From an uncultured bacterium (GTDB lineage: Bacteria; Actinomycetota; Coriobacteriia; Coriobacteriales; Coriobacteriaceae), in NCBI GenBank assembly GCA_905214465.1, contig CAJMMD010000011.1, positions 1 to 64,000 on the forward strand: a DNA stretch of 64,000 bases, in the 5' to 3' direction. Positions 62,906-64,000 of this stretch are shown in pieces. The position numbers and the translations under genes are program-made. Below the pieces are notes generated by a model that was not told the DNA's origin, made no database searches, and saw only the letters and a list, made by a program, of their open reading frames with translations. Position 1 is the first letter of the stretch. Each line of letters opens with the position of its first letter.

Positions 62906-63583
62906 ATGTCGCTGCGCGGTGGAATCGGTTTGCCCGAGCTGCCCATAAAAGAGGGCAAAGAGTTTCGGCTTGGCATTATGGGCGGCACATTCGACCCGAT
63001 TCATTACGGGCACCTGGTGACTGCCGAGCAGGCGCGCGAGTCGCTCGACTTGGACGCTGTGCTCTTTATGCCGGCGGGCTCTCCCGCCTTTAAGCTTGAC
63101 AAGCCGGTGACGCCTGCCGAGGACCGTTATGCCATGACGGTCCTCGCCACCGCCGCGAACCCGGCCTTTTTGGCGAGCCGGTTCGAGATTGACCGTCCGG
63201 GTGTAACCTATACGGCCGATACGCTTCATGCCCTTCGCGATTTTTACCCGCCGCAGGTAAAGCTCTACTTTATTACGGGCGCCGATGCGATTATCGATAT
63301 TGTGACCTGGCATGATGCCGAACGAATCGCTGAGCTTGCTACCTTTATTGCGGCGACGCGACCGGGCTTTGATATCGATACGGCGCGTGCCCGAATCAAA
63401 GAGTCGGGGCTGCCGTTCGACGTGCGCTATATTCAGATTCCGGCGCTGGCGATCAGCTCGACGAACATTCGTAAGCGAGTTGCCCGCGGCATGAGCGTGC
63501 GCTATCTTACGAGCGAGTCCGTGCTCGGCTACATTCGCAAGCGCAGGCTATATGCCGATTTGGGCCAAGAAGATTTTGAGTGA
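62906..63583 (+). CDS. nadD: Nicotinate-nucleotide adenylyltransferase
   Basis: The 225-aa product has LGIMGGTFDPIHYGHLVTAEQA (the HxGH motif) and SSTNIRKRVARG (the ISSTxIR motif). It adenylates nicotinate mononucleotide in NAD synthesis. It starts three bases after obgE, with GAGGGCGAG as ribosome site in the obgE tail. An N-terminal extension of about 20 residues precedes the catalytic core. Confidence 0.95.
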   Translation: MSLRGGIGLPELPIKEGKEFRLGIMGGTFDPIHYGHLVTAEQARESLDLDAVLFMPAGSPAFKLDKPVTPAEDRYAMTVLATAANPAFLASRFEIDRPGVTYTADTLHALRDFYPPQVKLYFITGADAIIDIVTWHDAERIAELATFIAATRPGFDIDTARARIKESGLPFDVRYIQIPALAISSTNIRKRVARGMSVRYLTSESVLGYIRKRRLYADLGQEDFE

Positions 63584-64000
63584 TGGGGGCTACGTTGTCG
63601 GTAGAGGATCAGTTTGAGGGCGATGAGCGCGCGCTGCTCAAGCGCATTCAAGAGCTGCTCGATGTTCGCATGAAAGATAAGCGCAAGCGCTATGTGCATT
63701 CGCTGGGTGTTGCCGAGACCGCACTTCATCTGGCCGAGGTCTACGGCGTTGACCGCTTTGATGCGGCTGCCGCCGGCTTAATTCACGACTGGGACAAGGT
63801 TCTTTCCGATGACGAGCTCGTGGCCCGCGCGCTTCACTATGGCATCAAGGTTGCCGGCTCTCCTTCCGCCGCGACGCCGCTTTTGCATGGCCCTGTTGCC
63901 GCCTATGAGCTTCCGCAGCTTTTTCCCGAGCTGTCACCGGCCGTTTTCCAGGCTGTCGACCGTCACACCGTGGGTGCCTGCGACATGACGCCGCTCGATA
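63583..64000 (+). CDS. yqeK: YqeK-like HD-domain hydrolase (3' end cut by window)
   Basis: The frame opens at the ATG overlapping the nadD stop (TGATG) and is still open at the window end; 139 residues are visible. A TTG at 63595 with GGGGG five bases upstream is another possible start. It has RYVHSLGVAETA, GLIHDWDK (the HD metal site) and a HxxH-type TPLLHGPVAA, typical of YqeK, a symmetrical Ap4A hydrolase that usually follows nadD. Normal length is about 190-200 aa. Confidence 0.88.
   Translation, partial: MGATLSVEDQFEGDERALLKRIQELLDVRMKDKRKRYVHSLGVAETALHLAEVYGVDRFDAAAAGLIHDWDKVLSDDELVARALHYGIKVAGSPSAATPLLHGPVAAYELPQLFPELSPAVFQAVDRHTVGACDMTPLD

Noticed and set aside
1..64000. CRISPR arrays, insertion sequences, prophage genes or rRNA
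   Set aside because: No regular short spaced repeats, transposase, integrase, phage structural gene or rRNA segment was recognised.

Overview
The window looks like chromosome from a member of the Coriobacteriia, most likely a Collinsella-type gut actinobacterium. This is inferred from three things: a GC-rich core (aro, mre, rplU-rpmA-obgE), several TTG and GTG starts behind strong Shine-Dalgarno sites, and secreted proteins with ChW repeats. Species identity was not tested.

Region 1 (1-8,264) holds three neighbouring genes for secreted enzymes built on ChW repeats. Their catalytic parts are a C39-like cysteine peptidase, an NlpC/P60 hydrolase, and a GH25 lysozyme whose C-terminal NlpC/P60- or CHAP-like domain is cut off by an in-frame TAG. 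Blocks of very GC-rich repeat DNA sit inside otherwise AT-richer genes, so the genes are mosaics.

Region 2 (8,265-36,096) is a large cell-wall glycopolymer locus of mixed base composition. It carries dTDP-rhamnose synthesis (rfbA, rfbB and an rfbC-rfbD fusion), with a low-GC RelA/SpoT-domain gene and a small partner gene lodged inside the operon. It also has many family 2 glycosyltransferases, a flippase, a polyprenol-phosphate glycosyltransferase with a DUF2304 partner and a large DUF6541-like membrane protein, and an acyltransferase. A TagG/TagH-type ABC exporter, tRNA-Arg(TCT), TagD, LicD and two nearly identical UDP-galactopyranose mutase genes follow. The two glf copies are direct repeats enclosing an AT-rich segment with a RloC/PrrC-like ATPase (possible anticodon nuclease) and a second AAA ATPase. 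Beyond the second copy lies a two-gene DUF4869 and P-loop ATPase cassette of unknown role.

Region 3 (36,146-44,715, minus strand) is one operon covering all seven shikimate steps plus the phenylalanine and tyrosine branches (aroF-tyrA-aroB-aroA-aroC-pheA-aroEK-aroQ). A terminator-like hairpin and a possible leaderless 20-codon leader peptide precede aroF, which suggests attenuation.

Region 4 (44,768-64,000, plus strand) is housekeeping. It contains tRNA-Arg(CCG), a CtpE-like P-type ATPase, a zinc-ribbon membrane protein, a cyclophilin, a TPR membrane protein and the elongasome cluster mreB-mreC-mreD-mrdA-rodA. After these come a DUF697 protein, a B12-binding/radical SAM protein with its DUF2344 partner, rplU-rpmA, obgE, nadD and a yqeK-like HD gene cut by the window end. 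Genes here are closely packed and co-directional, so regions 3 and 4 look like stable backbone, while regions 1 and 2 look variable.
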